A DNA stretch of 64,000 bases from Thioalbus denitrificans (GTDB lineage Bacteria > Pseudomonadota > Gammaproteobacteria > DSM-26407), in contig NZ_QPJY01000008.1 of the NCBI RefSeq assembly GCF_003337735.1, forward strand, positions 104,178-168,177, read 5' to 3'. The notes beneath the pieces were generated by a model that was not told the origin of the DNA, did no database searches, and saw nothing but the letters and a program-made list of their open reading frames with translations. Both the position numbers and the translations under genes were made by a program. Of this stretch, positions 39,701-48,456 are shown piece after piece (positions within the stretch are counted from its first letter, which is position 1; each line of letters starts with the position of its first letter).

Positions 39701-42121
39701 TCACGCCGGCGCCGCCGCCAGCAGGTCCAGCAGCCGCAGCGCCGCCTGCCGCGGCGAGAAGCCGCGCACCTGGTCGGAGGCCAGGATCGGCCCCACGCAG
39801 GCGGGACAGCCGTGGCGGCAGTCGCAGCCCCGCACCAGGGCGCGGGCCCCCTCCACCACCTCCCGGCGGCGGTCGTAGAGCGGCGCGGAAAGGCCGATGC
39901 CGCCCGGGTAGTTGTCGTAGAGGAACACCGCCGGCTGGAAGCGGCGGTCCGGCGCCTGCAGGTCCACCGCCTCGCCGCTCAGGGTGCGCGCGCCGCCCCG
40001 GCCCTGGGCGTCCACGGCGGCGAACCAGGTGCCCTGGCCGTCGCCCACCGCGCGCCCCAGATCGTGGAGCTCGGCCATGCTCTGCAGGGCGGCCACGTGG
40101 TGCAGCGCGTAGGCCGCGCCGAGGAAGCCGTCCAGCGCCTGCTCGCGGCTCGGGAAGGCCGCCTCCAGGGCACCGGCGTCGAGCTGCCACCACACTGCGG
40201 TGGTGTGCAGCTCCTGGTCGGGGAGGTTGATGGGGCCGTAGCCCACGTTCTCGTGGGTGTAGTAGCGGATCTTCTTGTAGCCGGCCATGCGCCGCACCAG
40301 GTGCGCCTCGCCGTGGGCGCAGGCGGAGCCCCCCGCGCCGCTGCCGGCGAACCGGTCCAGGACCTTGAGCCGGGTGTAGTCGATGGAGTCGGTGTAGTAG
40401 TCGGCGCGGGTGCGGGTCACGAACGCCTTGCGCCCCTCCCAGTCGAGGCGCTCCACCTGCCAGGGCCGGGCCTGCACCAGGTAGATGGCGCCCTCGTAGA
40501 GGGTCATGGGGGCGCTGGAGAAGTCCACCTCGGCGATGACCTCCTGGCCGCCCCCGGTGGTGTCGATGACGGTGAAGTTCCCCTCCGCCACCGAGCGCAG
40601 GGAGACGGCGTTGGCGGGGTAGCTGTCGGCCATCCAGTGCCAGCTTCCCCCCTCGCGGTGCAGCACCCCCTCCTCCTCCAGGTAGGCGAGCAGCTCCCCG
40701 GGCGGCCCGGCGCCGAAGCGCTCGCCCTCGCCGAAGGGCAGCTCGAAGGCGGCGCAGCGCACGTGGTCGAGCAGGATCAGGAGCTGGTCGGGGTCGATGC
40801 GGGCGTGCTCCGGGTCGGCGCCGAGGAAGAACTCCGGGTTGCGGATCACGTACTGGTCCAGGGGATCGCTGCCCGCCACCAGGACGCCGAGGCTGGCGCG
40901 GTTGCGCCGCCCGGCCCGGCCGAGCCGCTGCCAGGTGCCGGCGACGGTGCCGGGGTAGCCGTTGAGCAGGCAGACGTCGAGGCTGCCGATGTCCACCCCC
41001 AGCTCCAGCGCCGAGGTGGAGACCACGCAATCCACCCCGCCGGCGCGCAGGCGACGCTCGGTGTCGCGGCGGGCGGTGGGCAGGTAGCCGCCCCGGTAGG
41101 CGCGCACCCGCGGCGGCCGGCGCGGGTCGGCGTCGAAGGTGTCCTTGAGGTACTTGGTGATCACCTCCACGGTCAGGCGCGAGCGGGCGAAGACGATGGT
41201 CTTCAGGCCCGCCTCCACCGTCTGCCGGGCCAGGCGCGTGGTCTGGGAGGTGCTGGAGGCGCGGATGCCGAGATCCGGGTTCACCACCGGCGGGTTCCAG
41301 AACAGCAGGTGGCGGGCGCCCTGGGGCGCGCCGCTCTCGGTCACCGCCGCCACCCGCGCGCCCACGAGCCCCGTGGCCAGCTCGCCGGGGTTGGCGATGG
41401 TGGCGGAGCTGGCGATGAACACCGGGTCCACGCCGTAGAAGCGGCACACCCGGCGCAGCCGCCGCAGCACGTTGGCCACGTGGGAGCCGAACACGCCGCG
41501 GTAGGTGTGCAGCTCGTCGATGACCACGAAGCGCAGGTTCTCGAAGAACTGGGCCCACTTGGTGTGGTGGGGCAGGATGCCCTGGTGGAGCATGTCCGGG
41601 TTGGTGACCACGATGTCGCCGCGGGTGCGCACCGCCTTGCGGGCGTCGCCCGGGGTGTCGCCGTCGAAGGTGAAGGCGCGGATGCCGAGCGCGCCCGCGG
41701 CGTTCAGCTCGTTGAGCTCGGCCACCTGGTCCTGGGACAGGGCCTTGGTGGGAAACAGGTAGAGCGCCTTGGCCCGCGCCTCCAGGGCCGCCTGCAGGAC
41801 CGGCAGGTTGTAGCACAGGGTCTTGCCCGAGGCGGTGGGGGTCACCACCACCGTGTGGCGCCCGGCGCGCACGTGGCCCCAGCTCTCCGCCTGGTGGCTG
41901 TAGAGCCGCTCGATGCCCCGCGCCGCCAGCGCCCGGGCCAGGCGCGGGTCGAGCTCCGGGGGCAGCGGCGCGTGGCGGGCCGGGCGGGCGGGAATCACCA
42001 GCTCCCCGGTAATCCGGCCGGCGCCCTCCCGCTTCAGAACAGCGGCGAGCTGGCCGGCATCGAGGCGCGGGCGGGCGGGCGGTTCCGCCGGGGACGGGAG
42101 CTCATCGGCAGGGGCGGACAT
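39701..42121 (-). CDS. mrfA: MrfA/YprA-like DEAD/H-box helicase
   Basis: An 806-residue superfamily 2 helicase. Q-like motif RLYSHQAESW, Walker A TPTASGKT (94-101), DELH box in VVIDELHTYRG, motif III SSATIANP, motif VI QRLGRAGRR. The C-terminal DUF1998-type domain carries the four-Cys cluster CDCRHGCPACVG. This is the MrfA plan, a 3'-5' helicase of mitomycin repair in Bacillus; Hrq1 is the eukaryotic relative. It forms an operon with the nuclease downstream. Confidence 0.87.
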   Translation of the reverse strand: MSAPADELPSPAEPPARPRLDAGQLAAVLKREGAGRITGELVIPARPARHAPLPPELDPRLARALAARGIERLYSHQAESWGHVRAGRHTVVVTPTASGKTLCYNLPVLQAALEARAKALYLFPTKALSQDQVAELNELNAAGALGIRAFTFDGDTPGDARKAVRTRGDIVVTNPDMLHQGILPHHTKWAQFFENLRFVVIDELHTYRGVFGSHVANVLRRLRRVCRFYGVDPVFIASSATIANPGELATGLVGARVAAVTESGAPQGARHLLFWNPPVVNPDLGIRASSTSQTTRLARQTVEAGLKTIVFARSRLTVEVITKYLKDTFDADPRRPPRVRAYRGGYLPTARRDTERRLRAGGVDCVVSTSALELGVDIGSLDVCLLNGYPGTVAGTWQRLGRAGRRNRASLGVLVAGSDPLDQYVIRNPEFFLGADPEHARIDPDQLLILLDHVRCAAFELPFGEGERFGAGPPGELLAYLEEEGVLHREGGSWHWMADSYPANAVSLRSVAEGNFTVIDTTGGGQEVIAEVDFSSAPMTLYEGAIYLVQARPWQVERLDWEGRKAFVTRTRADYYTDSIDYTRLKVLDRFAGSGAGGSACAHGEAHLVRRMAGYKKIRYYTHENVGYGPINLPDQELHTTAVWWQLDAGALEAAFPSREQALDGFLGAAYALHHVAALQSMAELHDLGRAVGDGQGTWFAAVDAQGRGGARTLSGEAVDLQAPDRRFQPAVFLYDNYPGGIGLSAPLYDRRREVVEGARALVRGCDCRHGCPACVGPILASDQVRGFSPRQAALRLLDLLAAAPA

Positions 42122-42534
42122 GGGCGCGTTCTCCTTCGGTTCTCCGTTGGAGAATATAGAACGGAGAGAGAACGGGCAAGGGAAATGATTTACAGCGGTC
42201 AGCGGTCAGGCCGCCTTGACACAGGGCGGGGCACGGCCGGCCGGATTCCCCCGGCACGGGTGAAAACAAATCGCCCCGAGGGCGGGCCTCCCACAGGCCC
42301 CGGCCAATGGCCGTGAAATCCTCCCCGGGGCAGCGCTCCGCCGCGATCTCCCCGCGCCCTCGAGGGAGGCGCCGGAGGACAGGATCAGCAGCGGCCCCAT
42401 CCGCCGCCCGACCGCAGGCGGCTGAAAACATTCGCGCCGTTCCCCGGTCTCATGGGTTAATCGACTATTGCAGGGCGCCTCGTGGGCAGTGTGCGCGTGG
42501 GGCCCCCTGCCCGGACAAGACCGAGGACACGATC
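42122..42534. other. Gene-free stretch between mrfA and msrB
   Basis: 413 GC-rich bases. An open frame continues upstream of msrB but lacks family similarity. I see no clear repeats or operators. Confidence 0.5.
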
Positions 42535-43095
42535 ATGAAGCGACGGAAATTCCTGTACACGCTGGCGGGCACGTCGCTGCTGGCCCTACTGCCGGGCGCC
42601 GGACGCGCGGCGCGGATGGGTGATGCGACCCACGGGATTCCGCTCGAGGAGATCCGGAACAACTGGCGCGCGCTGCTCGCCGAGGGTGCCGAGGTAGCCA
42701 CCTCCACCGCCCCGCTGAAGCGCACCGAGGCGGAGTGGAAGGAGATCCTGCCGCCCGAGCGCTACGGGATCCTGCGCGAGGAGGGAACCGAACGGGCCGG
42801 CTCGAGCCCGCTCGACCGCGAGAAGCGCCCCGGCCTCTTCGTCTGCGCCGGCTGCGGCCTGCCGCTGTTCAGCTCGCAGATGAAGTACGACAGCGGGACC
42901 GGCTGGCCGAGCTTCTTCACCCACATCCCGGATCACGTCGGCACCAAGCGCGACTGGCGCATGATCATCCCGCGCACCGAGTACCACTGCATCCGCTGCG
43001 GCGGGCACCAGGGCCACGTGTTCGACGACGGCCCGCAGCCCACCGGCCAGCGCTGGTGCAACAACGGCCTGGCGCTGCGCTTCATTCCCGCCTGA
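42535..43095 (+). CDS. msrB: Exported peptide-methionine (R)-S-oxide reductase
   Basis: A 186-residue MsrB that reduces methionine-R-sulfoxide in proteins. The N terminus (MKRRKFLYTLAGTSLLALLP) is a twin-arginine-like export signal, so the enzyme probably acts in the periplasm. Zinc ligands C104, C107, C152 and C155 (CAGC, CIRC) and the catalytic C175 in RWCNNGLALRF are present. There is no second, resolving Cys at the usual position 63-type site, so reduction may need another thiol donor. The start is the ATG at 42535, where the signal begins. Confidence 0.92.
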   Translation: MKRRKFLYTLAGTSLLALLPGAGRAARMGDATHGIPLEEIRNNWRALLAEGAEVATSTAPLKRTEAEWKEILPPERYGILREEGTERAGSSPLDREKRPGLFVCAGCGLPLFSSQMKYDSGTGWPSFFTHIPDHVGTKRDWRMIIPRTEYHCIRCGGHQGHVFDDGPQPTGQRWCNNGLALRFIPA

Positions 43096-43171
43096 GGGGC
43101 CGGACCCTTTCCCGACACGGCGACACCATGGCGCCGGGCGGTTGGGCGGTGCGGGGACACGCGGCCGGAGA

Positions 43172-43570
43172 TTATGCCGGTTGCGGACAATCGCACTGGA
43201 CCTCGATGTCCGCGTCGATGCGGACGCGGTAGGTCCAGCGCGTTTCGTTCGCGGCGCAATCGCCCCGCTCACCGGTATCGCGGATGTTGTAGGGCTGCTC
43301 CCGGCGCGACAGGTTGTCGACCCGCGCACCCTGTTGCGAACAGGGGCCCACCGGGCAGGGAAGCTCGTCGCAGGCGAGTTGCGCCGCGGCGGCACGGCCC
43401 GCGGCGCGGCGCGCGTCACGGCTCACCTGCGCGTCGGAGATGGCGGCGCGCGCCCCGGCGGCGTCACGGGCGCAGACACTGCCGTCGATGGCGGCGTTAC
43501 GCCAGCGGGCGGAATACTTCGTGTCGGTGCAGATGGAATGTTCACTGATGGGCTTCCCGGTCTTTTCCAT
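43172..43570 (-). CDS. Cys-rich protein of unknown function, third gene of metallopeptidase operon
   Basis: A 132-residue protein without an export signal, with about nine Cys, several clustered (ACDELPCPVGPC, then QCDCPQPA at the C terminus). It has an Ala/Arg-rich helix in the middle (about 35-65). No family recognised. It lies 28 bases after the metallopeptidase gene. It may be a substrate, chaperone or inhibitor of that peptidase, but nothing in the sequence proves it. Confidence 0.55.
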   Translation of the reverse strand: MEKTGKPISEHSICTDTKYSARWRNAAIDGSVCARDAAGARAAISDAQVSRDARRAAGRAAAAQLACDELPCPVGPCSQQGARVDNLSRREQPYNIRDTGERGDCAANETRWTYRVRIDADIEVQCDCPQPA

Positions 43571-43598
43571 GGCTGGGCCTCCTGCTGGCAGTGCGTTG

Positions 43599-44540
43599 TC
43601 AATTCCCCCCGCGTACGGCAAGGACGAGCAGGGCAATCAACACGACGGCCGCCGCCACGCCCAGCACGATCCGCCACACCGGCGGTCTTCGCGGCCCGAG
43701 CTCGCGGCGGTAGTGCTTTTCCAGCAGGGCGATGTCCCCGGCCGTGAGGTGACGCCGCTCGTTTTCCATCCATTTCAGGATGGGGAGCTGGTGGCGCCGC
43801 TCCTGGGCCCCGGCGCCGGAGGCCATCACCTGCCCGCGGTCGCCGTTGGCGCCCGCCTTGCCGCGGTGGCCGAGACCCAGCATGTGCCCGAACTCGTGCT
43901 TGGCCGCCGTGTAGAAGTCGATGCGGTCGTCGGCCGGTCCGCCGCGCCGTGCCTGCAGCTTGCGATAGGGCGGCAGGGTGTCCGACTCCACCGCCTCGAA
44001 CTCCTCGTCGCGATCCGGCGTCGGGTCGACGAACCAGCCCTTGAAATCGGAGATGGACGCGTAGGGCTCGGTGTTGAAGTAGATTTCACCCCGCGGATAG
44101 CGCGCCGTATCGCGGCCGGGTGTGAAAGGCGTCAGCGGGTTGCCGCGTACCGGTTCCAGTGACCCGCCGCCAGCACGATCGGCATACGCCGGCGTACCGG
44201 TGAGGTCGATGCCATGGGTGGCCTTGCCGGTCGCCGTATCACGCACCCGGTAGTCCCGGAAAAAGCGGGAATCCTCCCAGCGCAGGGTGACATCGCAGCG
44301 CTGGCCGGCGGCGGCCTCGGTGACGCGGTCCGTCCCGGTACGTCCGTTGCGCCGGGCAAATGCCTTCAGGGCCTCGTTCCACTCGCCGATGGCGTGCCGG
44401 GCCGCACCCTTCTCGGCGGCCGACCAGGCGCGACGGGGATGATCGCCGCCCGTGGGCGGGTCGACGAAGCAGTAGCGGATCGGGGCGGTGTCGCCCTCCG
44501 CCCAGCTCCAGCGCTGAAGGTCCGTGCGCCACGTCGCCAA
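43599..44540 (-). CDS. Matrixin-like zinc metallopeptidase with C-terminal membrane anchor
   Basis: A 313-residue protein. The zinc site HEFGHMLGLGH (H215, E216, H219, H225) matches HExxHxxGxxH of metzincins, and VMASG shortly after can be the Met-turn. One hydrophobic helix at the very C terminus (about 288-308) ends in VRGGN: a tail anchor. There is no N-terminal signal. GGGAGG lies seven bases before the TTG at 44540, which begins LATWRTDLQRW. An ATG between them is in another frame and runs into a GC-rich shadow frame. The middle gene of a three-gene operon. Confidence 0.75.
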   Translation of the reverse strand: MATWRTDLQRWSWAEGDTAPIRYCFVDPPTGGDHPRRAWSAAEKGAARHAIGEWNEALKAFARRNGRTGTDRVTEAAAGQRCDVTLRWEDSRFFRDYRVRDTATGKATHGIDLTGTPAYADRAGGGSLEPVRGNPLTPFTPGRDTARYPRGEIYFNTEPYASISDFKGWFVDPTPDRDEEFEAVESDTLPPYRKLQARRGGPADDRIDFYTAAKHEFGHMLGLGHRGKAGANGDRGQVMASGAGAQERRHQLPILKWMENERRHLTAGDIALLEKHYRRELGPRRPPVWRIVLGVAAAVVLIALLVLAVRGGN

Positions 44541-44574
44541 GCCATGGCCTCCCTTTCCGGTGCACCCGATACGA

Positions 44575-45174
44575 TCAGACCTTGCGCTGCCCGGCGCCCT
44601 CGCCTTCGAACCAATCCGGATCGAGATGCTCTTCGACCTCCTTGCGCCCGGCGCACGGGTTGTTGCCGATATCGCCGATCCAGACAAAGCCGTTCTTCAC
44701 GTGGTCCACCGTGCGCTGCTTCCACACGACGTCCGTGCGACCGCTTTCCGTCCAGGTCAGGTGGCTGCGGCTGATCTCCTCGCCGCGGCAGCGTGCATTG
44801 ACATACCGCTCGCCGAGATGCCTTCCGTAATGGGCCTCGCCCACGTGCTGCTGGTCGCCCACCCCCGGACCCTGGATCCCGCCGGGCGGGGTTCCCACGA
44901 CGGCTCCGAACAGGATCTTCACCTGGTGCCGATGTCCGTCGCACTTGTCGCACTCCTCGAGGACCAGGTCCGGCGGCGGGGTGCAGGCGACATTCGACCA
45001 GGTCGTCATCTCGATGCGGATATGGGGTTCGTCGGCCGGCGTGCCGGGCGGGATGATGCGGGTCTCGTCGCCCTCCTCGCGCATGCCGTCCCTGGGCGCA
45101 TCGCCATCCTGGTAGCGCTGCTCGAAGGTCTGCGACTCCTGCCGGTCGGTCCACTTCCAGTGAGAATCAGCCAT
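44575..45174 (-). CDS. Protein of unknown function, first gene of metallopeptidase operon
   Basis: A 199-residue soluble protein, acidic and rich in Gly, Asp and His, with four or five Cys (ACTPPP, EECDKCDGHRH, NARCRG, NNPCAGR). The CxxC-H-H pattern near residues 75-82 may bind metal. No signal peptide or membrane span. No known family. GGGAGG precedes the ATG. The 34-base gap to the peptidase suggests cotranscription. Confidence 0.6.
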   Translation of the reverse strand: MADSHWKWTDRQESQTFEQRYQDGDAPRDGMREEGDETRIIPPGTPADEPHIRIEMTTWSNVACTPPPDLVLEECDKCDGHRHQVKILFGAVVGTPPGGIQGPGVGDQQHVGEAHYGRHLGERYVNARCRGEEISRSHLTWTESGRTDVVWKQRTVDHVKNGFVWIGDIGNNPCAGRKEVEEHLDPDWFEGEGAGQRKV

Positions 45175-45372
45175 GGCTGCCGCCTCCCGTTCCGGATTTC
45201 AGGCCTGCTCTGTCCCGATGCAGAGAAGCATAGCGCATTACTGGGATATTCGAGGGACTGAAGGCGGGGCGGCTGCTCCGCGTCATCCCGGTCCCCGCCG
45301 GTTATGCTGCAGTCCCCGGGATGTTCCTGGGCTATAGTGATCCCAACATCGCCCGTCCTTCGGGGATCGACC

Positions 45373-46257
45373 ATGTCCCTGCACACCGGAACCGCCCTCG
45401 CCCTGGGTCTCTGTCTCCTCATCGGCACCACGCCGGCGGCGGAGCCGGAGGACAATCCCTGGAGCCGGGTGGACGCACCCCGGGGCGGCGCCCCCGAGGT
45501 GGTCGGCGGCTACGCGGCCGGCTGCCTGGCCGGCGCCGAGGCGCTGCCGACCGACGGCGCCGGCTACCGGGTGATGCGCACCTACCGCCACCGCTACTTC
45601 GGCCACCCCGAGCTCATCCGCTTCGTGCGCACCCTCGCCGGGGAGGCGCAGCGCCGGGGCCTCGGCCCGGTGCTGGTGGGCGACCTGGCCCAACCCCGCG
45701 GCGGGCCCATGCCCTCCGGCCACGCCAGCCACCAGAGCGGCCTGGACGTGGACATCTGGCTGCGCCCGGCCCCCGCCGGGACGGAGAACCGGGCCGGGGA
45801 CGGGCTGGAGATGCGCTCCGTGGTGCTGCTCGACGAGGGGCGGCTCGACCCGCGCTACTGGACCGCCCGCGAGCGGGATCTCCTCCGGCTGGCGGCCACC
45901 CGGCCGGGAGTGGAGCGCATCTTCGTCAACCCGGTCATCAAGCGGAGCCTGTGCGCCGTCGAGACGGACCGGGGCTGGCTGCGCCGGCTGCGTCCCTGGT
46001 GGGGCCATGACGCCCATTTCCACGTGCGCCTCGCCTGCCCGCCCGACAGCCCGCGCTGCCGGGCACAGGCGCCTCCGCCGCCCGGGGACGGCTGCGACGA
46101 GGACCTGGACGGCTGGGTCCGCACCCTCCAGCGGGCCGCCGCCAATCCTCCCGAGGCGCGCCCGGAGCGACCCCCGCCGGCCCTGCCCGAGGCCTGCGCC
46201 GCGGTGCTGGCCGGTCCGACCGCCCCGCCGCCGCTCGCCGCCCGCGGGGCGGATTGA
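45373..46257 (+). CDS. mepA: Penicillin-insensitive murein endopeptidase MepA
   Basis: A 294-residue periplasmic LAS-type metallopeptidase that cuts D-Ala-mDAP cross-links in peptidoglycan. After a signal peptide (about 1-22) the zinc site is seen in SGHASHQSGLDVDIWL (H120, D127) and WWGHDAHFHVRLACP. Cys51, Cys14-region and the C-terminal Cys residues resemble the conserved disulfides. The C-terminal 40 residues are Pro/Ala-rich. TATAGT about 40 bases upstream may be a -10 box. Confidence 0.93.
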   Translation: MSLHTGTALALGLCLLIGTTPAAEPEDNPWSRVDAPRGGAPEVVGGYAAGCLAGAEALPTDGAGYRVMRTYRHRYFGHPELIRFVRTLAGEAQRRGLGPVLVGDLAQPRGGPMPSGHASHQSGLDVDIWLRPAPAGTENRAGDGLEMRSVVLLDEGRLDPRYWTARERDLLRLAATRPGVERIFVNPVIKRSLCAVETDRGWLRRLRPWWGHDAHFHVRLACPPDSPRCRAQAPPPPGDGCDEDLDGWVRTLQRAAANPPEARPERPPPALPEACAAVLAGPTAPPPLAARGAD

Positions 46258-46283
46258 CGCCACCCGCCCGTTGCCCCCCCCTC

Positions 46284-46357
46284 CGCAGGAGCGGCTTCCA
46301 GCCACGGACCCGCACGGCGCCCGCATCGCCCCATCGCGCCGGGATGGCGCTCCTGCG
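46284..46357. repeat. REP-like palindromic element
   Basis: CGCAGGAGCG (46284-46293) and its complement (46348-46357) frame a GC-rich insert with CGGCTTCCAGCC next to the left arm, like the pseudomonad-type REP sequences (GGAGCGGCTT). It lies in the mepA-yceH gap. Confidence 0.6.
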
Positions 46358-46424
46358 AATGGGGGAAAACGGCCCACCCTTCCCCGTGCGATACTTGGGT
46401 TCGACAGACCCCAGGAGATGACCC

Positions 46425-47078
46425 ATGGATTTCGTGCTCGACCCCGTCGAGGTGCGCGTGCTCGGCGCCCTGGTGGAAAAGGCCCTCACCACCCCCGACT
46501 ACTACCCCCTCTCCCTGAGCGGCCTGACCGGCGCCTGCAACCAGAAGTCCAACCGCGAGCCGGTCATGGACCTGGACGAGGCCACCGTGCTGGAGGCGTT
46601 GAATGGCCTGATGAAGAAGCACCTGGTGGTGGAACGGGGCGGCTCCGGCAGCCGGGTGCAGAAGTACGCCCACCGGCTCTCCGACACCCTCACCCGGACC
46701 TACGACTTCTCCCGCGAGGAGCTCGCGCTTCTCTCCGTCCTCATGCTGCGCCAGGCCCAGACCCTGGGCGAGCTGCGCACCCGCACCACGCGCCTGGCCG
46801 CCTTCGACAGCCTGGAGGCGGTGGAGCGGACCCTGCAGGGCCTCGCCGACCGCACGGACGGCCCCTACGTGCAGGAGCTGCCCCGCCAGCCCGGACAGCG
46901 GGAGCGGCGCTTCATGCACCTGCTCGCCGGCAGTGAATTCGCCGCCGCGGCCGCCCCGGCCGTCATCGCCGTGGAGAAGGAGTCGCTCGAGGCCCGGGTG
47001 GCGGCGCTGGAGGAGACCGTCGCGGCACTGCAGCGGGAGCTGGCCGGACTGCGGGGTGGATTCGGCGCGGCGGACTGA
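46425..47078 (+). CDS. yceH: YceH family protein (DUF480)
   Basis: A 217-residue protein with two winged-helix domains. The family start VRVLGALVEKALTTPDYYPLSLSGL, followed by ACNQKSNREPVMDL (about 36-49), is diagnostic. The C-terminal 35 residues form a coiled coil (LEARVAALEETVAALQRELAGL). Function is not established; YceH is widespread in gammaproteobacteria. The frame continues no further; the downstream gene is convergent. Confidence 0.92.
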   Translation: MDFVLDPVEVRVLGALVEKALTTPDYYPLSLSGLTGACNQKSNREPVMDLDEATVLEALNGLMKKHLVVERGGSGSRVQKYAHRLSDTLTRTYDFSREELALLSVLMLRQAQTLGELRTRTTRLAAFDSLEAVERTLQGLADRTDGPYVQELPRQPGQRERRFMHLLAGSEFAAAAAPAVIAVEKESLEARVAALEETVAALQRELAGLRGGFGAAD

Positions 47079-47088
47079 GGCGGCGGCA

Positions 47089-47105
47089 GCCGGCCCGCGG
47101 CCGGC
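47089..47105. terminator. Short GC hairpin between convergent yceH and MBL gene
   Basis: GCCGGCC-CGC-GGCCGGC lies 11 bases past the yceH stop and 47 bases beyond the end of the minus-strand operon. A possible bidirectional terminator without a U-tract. Confidence 0.4.
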
Positions 47106-47151
47106 CGGGAGCCGTGCGGCGGGAGGCCGGCGACTCGCGGCGCGGGCGTTC

Positions 47152-48360
47152 TCAGAGCTCCAGGGACAGCCCCTTGGGATGGAACGCCTCGTAGCCGCGG
47201 GCTTCCTGGTCTTCCGAATCAGACCATTTTTCCGTTGTTTGCGTCAGATAGTTGAAGTGCAGACGAGGTTTCCCGCGGCCGTTATGGCTGCTCAGCAACA
47301 ACTCCACGGCGCGCCCATGGGGGTGCCGGAACACGGCGCCGCTGGTGGACACCAGGTAGTGTTTGCAGCTGAGCCGATCGAGCAGCGCGGCGCTCAGGTT
47401 GGCGACGCTGCCGTGATGGGGAATCTTGAAGCCGGTCACCGACAGCCTGGCATCCGCCCGCGGCAGCAGCCGGGCCACGGAGGCCTCCAGCACCGCGGGC
47501 CAGGCGTCGCCGGCCAGCACCATGCGCACCCGGGGATCGTCCCCGGGGTAGTCGAGCAGCACGGCGATGCTGCTGCCGTTGGCCCTGCTGGCATCGCCGC
47601 CGAAGGGCGCGTCCGCGCCCGCCTCCCCGCCGCCACCGCCCAGGGTATCGGCGCTGTCGCCGGCCAGATCGGCGTCATTGGGTGCCGGCAGCTCGAAGCG
47701 GCCGGCCATGGGCTCATCCTCCACGCCGAGCACGTCGCCCAGCGGGCGCAGATTGCGGCTCTCCTCGAGCTTGCGGCGCAGCGCCCGGGCATCGCCCGAG
47801 CTGATTCCGGCCTGGCGCAACTCATCGGCCCAGTGGTCCTTCAGATCGAGCAGCCGGTCGACGTCGGGGGACAGCAGGGTCAGCCGGCAATCGCCCGGCA
47901 GGTCGCAGGACGGCAGTGTGCCGGCGCCGCGATCGATGACGGCGATGCGGTCCGGCAGGCCGACGTTCCAGACCGGCCGGCCGGCGGCCGCCTCGTAGTC
48001 GGCGATCAGCACCCCCAGCATCTCGCCCTGCAATGCGCCGAGCGGCTGCCCGGCGGAGTCCGGCACCTGGTTGAGCTGGTCGCGGCCGTTGAACCAGATG
48101 CGGTCGAAGCGGCAACCCAGGGCCGGCGCATCCTGCAACAGCCGCACGATGCCCTCGATATGATCGGCGTCGATGTGGGTGATCACCAGCAGGTCGAAGT
48201 GCCGCCGGTCGGCCGGCAGGTGCAGGATGCGCTCGCGCAGCGCCGGGTAGGTGTGCGCCGGACCGCCGTCGACCAGGATGCGGTGCACGTGGTCGCCGGC
48301 GCCATACTCGATCCAGAGGCAATCGCCGTGGGCTGCGGGCAGCATCTCGATACGGAACAT
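47152..48360 (-). CDS. ComEC/Rec2-type metallo-beta-lactamase-fold protein (third gene of patatin-CHAT operon)
   Basis: A 402-residue soluble MBL-fold hydrolase. Metal-binding residues appear as LVDGGP (about 30-34), THIDADHIEG (61-70), a late GDAW (about 300) and KIPHHGSV (about 328-335), the order seen in ComEC C-terminal domains, which are nucleases. There is no membrane part. Between residues 180 and 285 lies a Gly/Asp-rich insert. It ends in GYEAFHPKGLSLEL. GGGAG fits the ATG at 48360; a GTG two codons earlier is too close. It is the last gene of the operon, about 96 bases after the CHAT gene. Its target is unknown. Confidence 0.82.
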   Translation of the reverse strand: MFRIEMLPAAHGDCLWIEYGAGDHVHRILVDGGPAHTYPALRERILHLPADRRHFDLLVITHIDADHIEGIVRLLQDAPALGCRFDRIWFNGRDQLNQVPDSAGQPLGALQGEMLGVLIADYEAAAGRPVWNVGLPDRIAVIDRGAGTLPSCDLPGDCRLTLLSPDVDRLLDLKDHWADELRQAGISSGDARALRRKLEESRNLRPLGDVLGVEDEPMAGRFELPAPNDADLAGDSADTLGGGGGEAGADAPFGGDASRANGSSIAVLLDYPGDDPRVRMVLAGDAWPAVLEASVARLLPRADARLSVTGFKIPHHGSVANLSAALLDRLSCKHYLVSTSGAVFRHPHGRAVELLLSSHNGRGKPRLHFNYLTQTTEKWSDSEDQEARGYEAFHPKGLSLEL

Positions 48361-48456
48361 CAGCACGACTCCCTGAGTGTTTGCAGTAATGAATTCACCG
48401 CGCTTCGCGGGGCGACCCCCACTCCCCCGCTCCCGGCGGGCCTCCCGATCGGCCCC

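Noticed and set aside
43599..44687. Metallopeptidase starting further upstream (about 50 extra residues)
   Set aside because: The extension is Ser/Arg/Gly-rich, overlaps the upstream gene and lacks a ribosome site.
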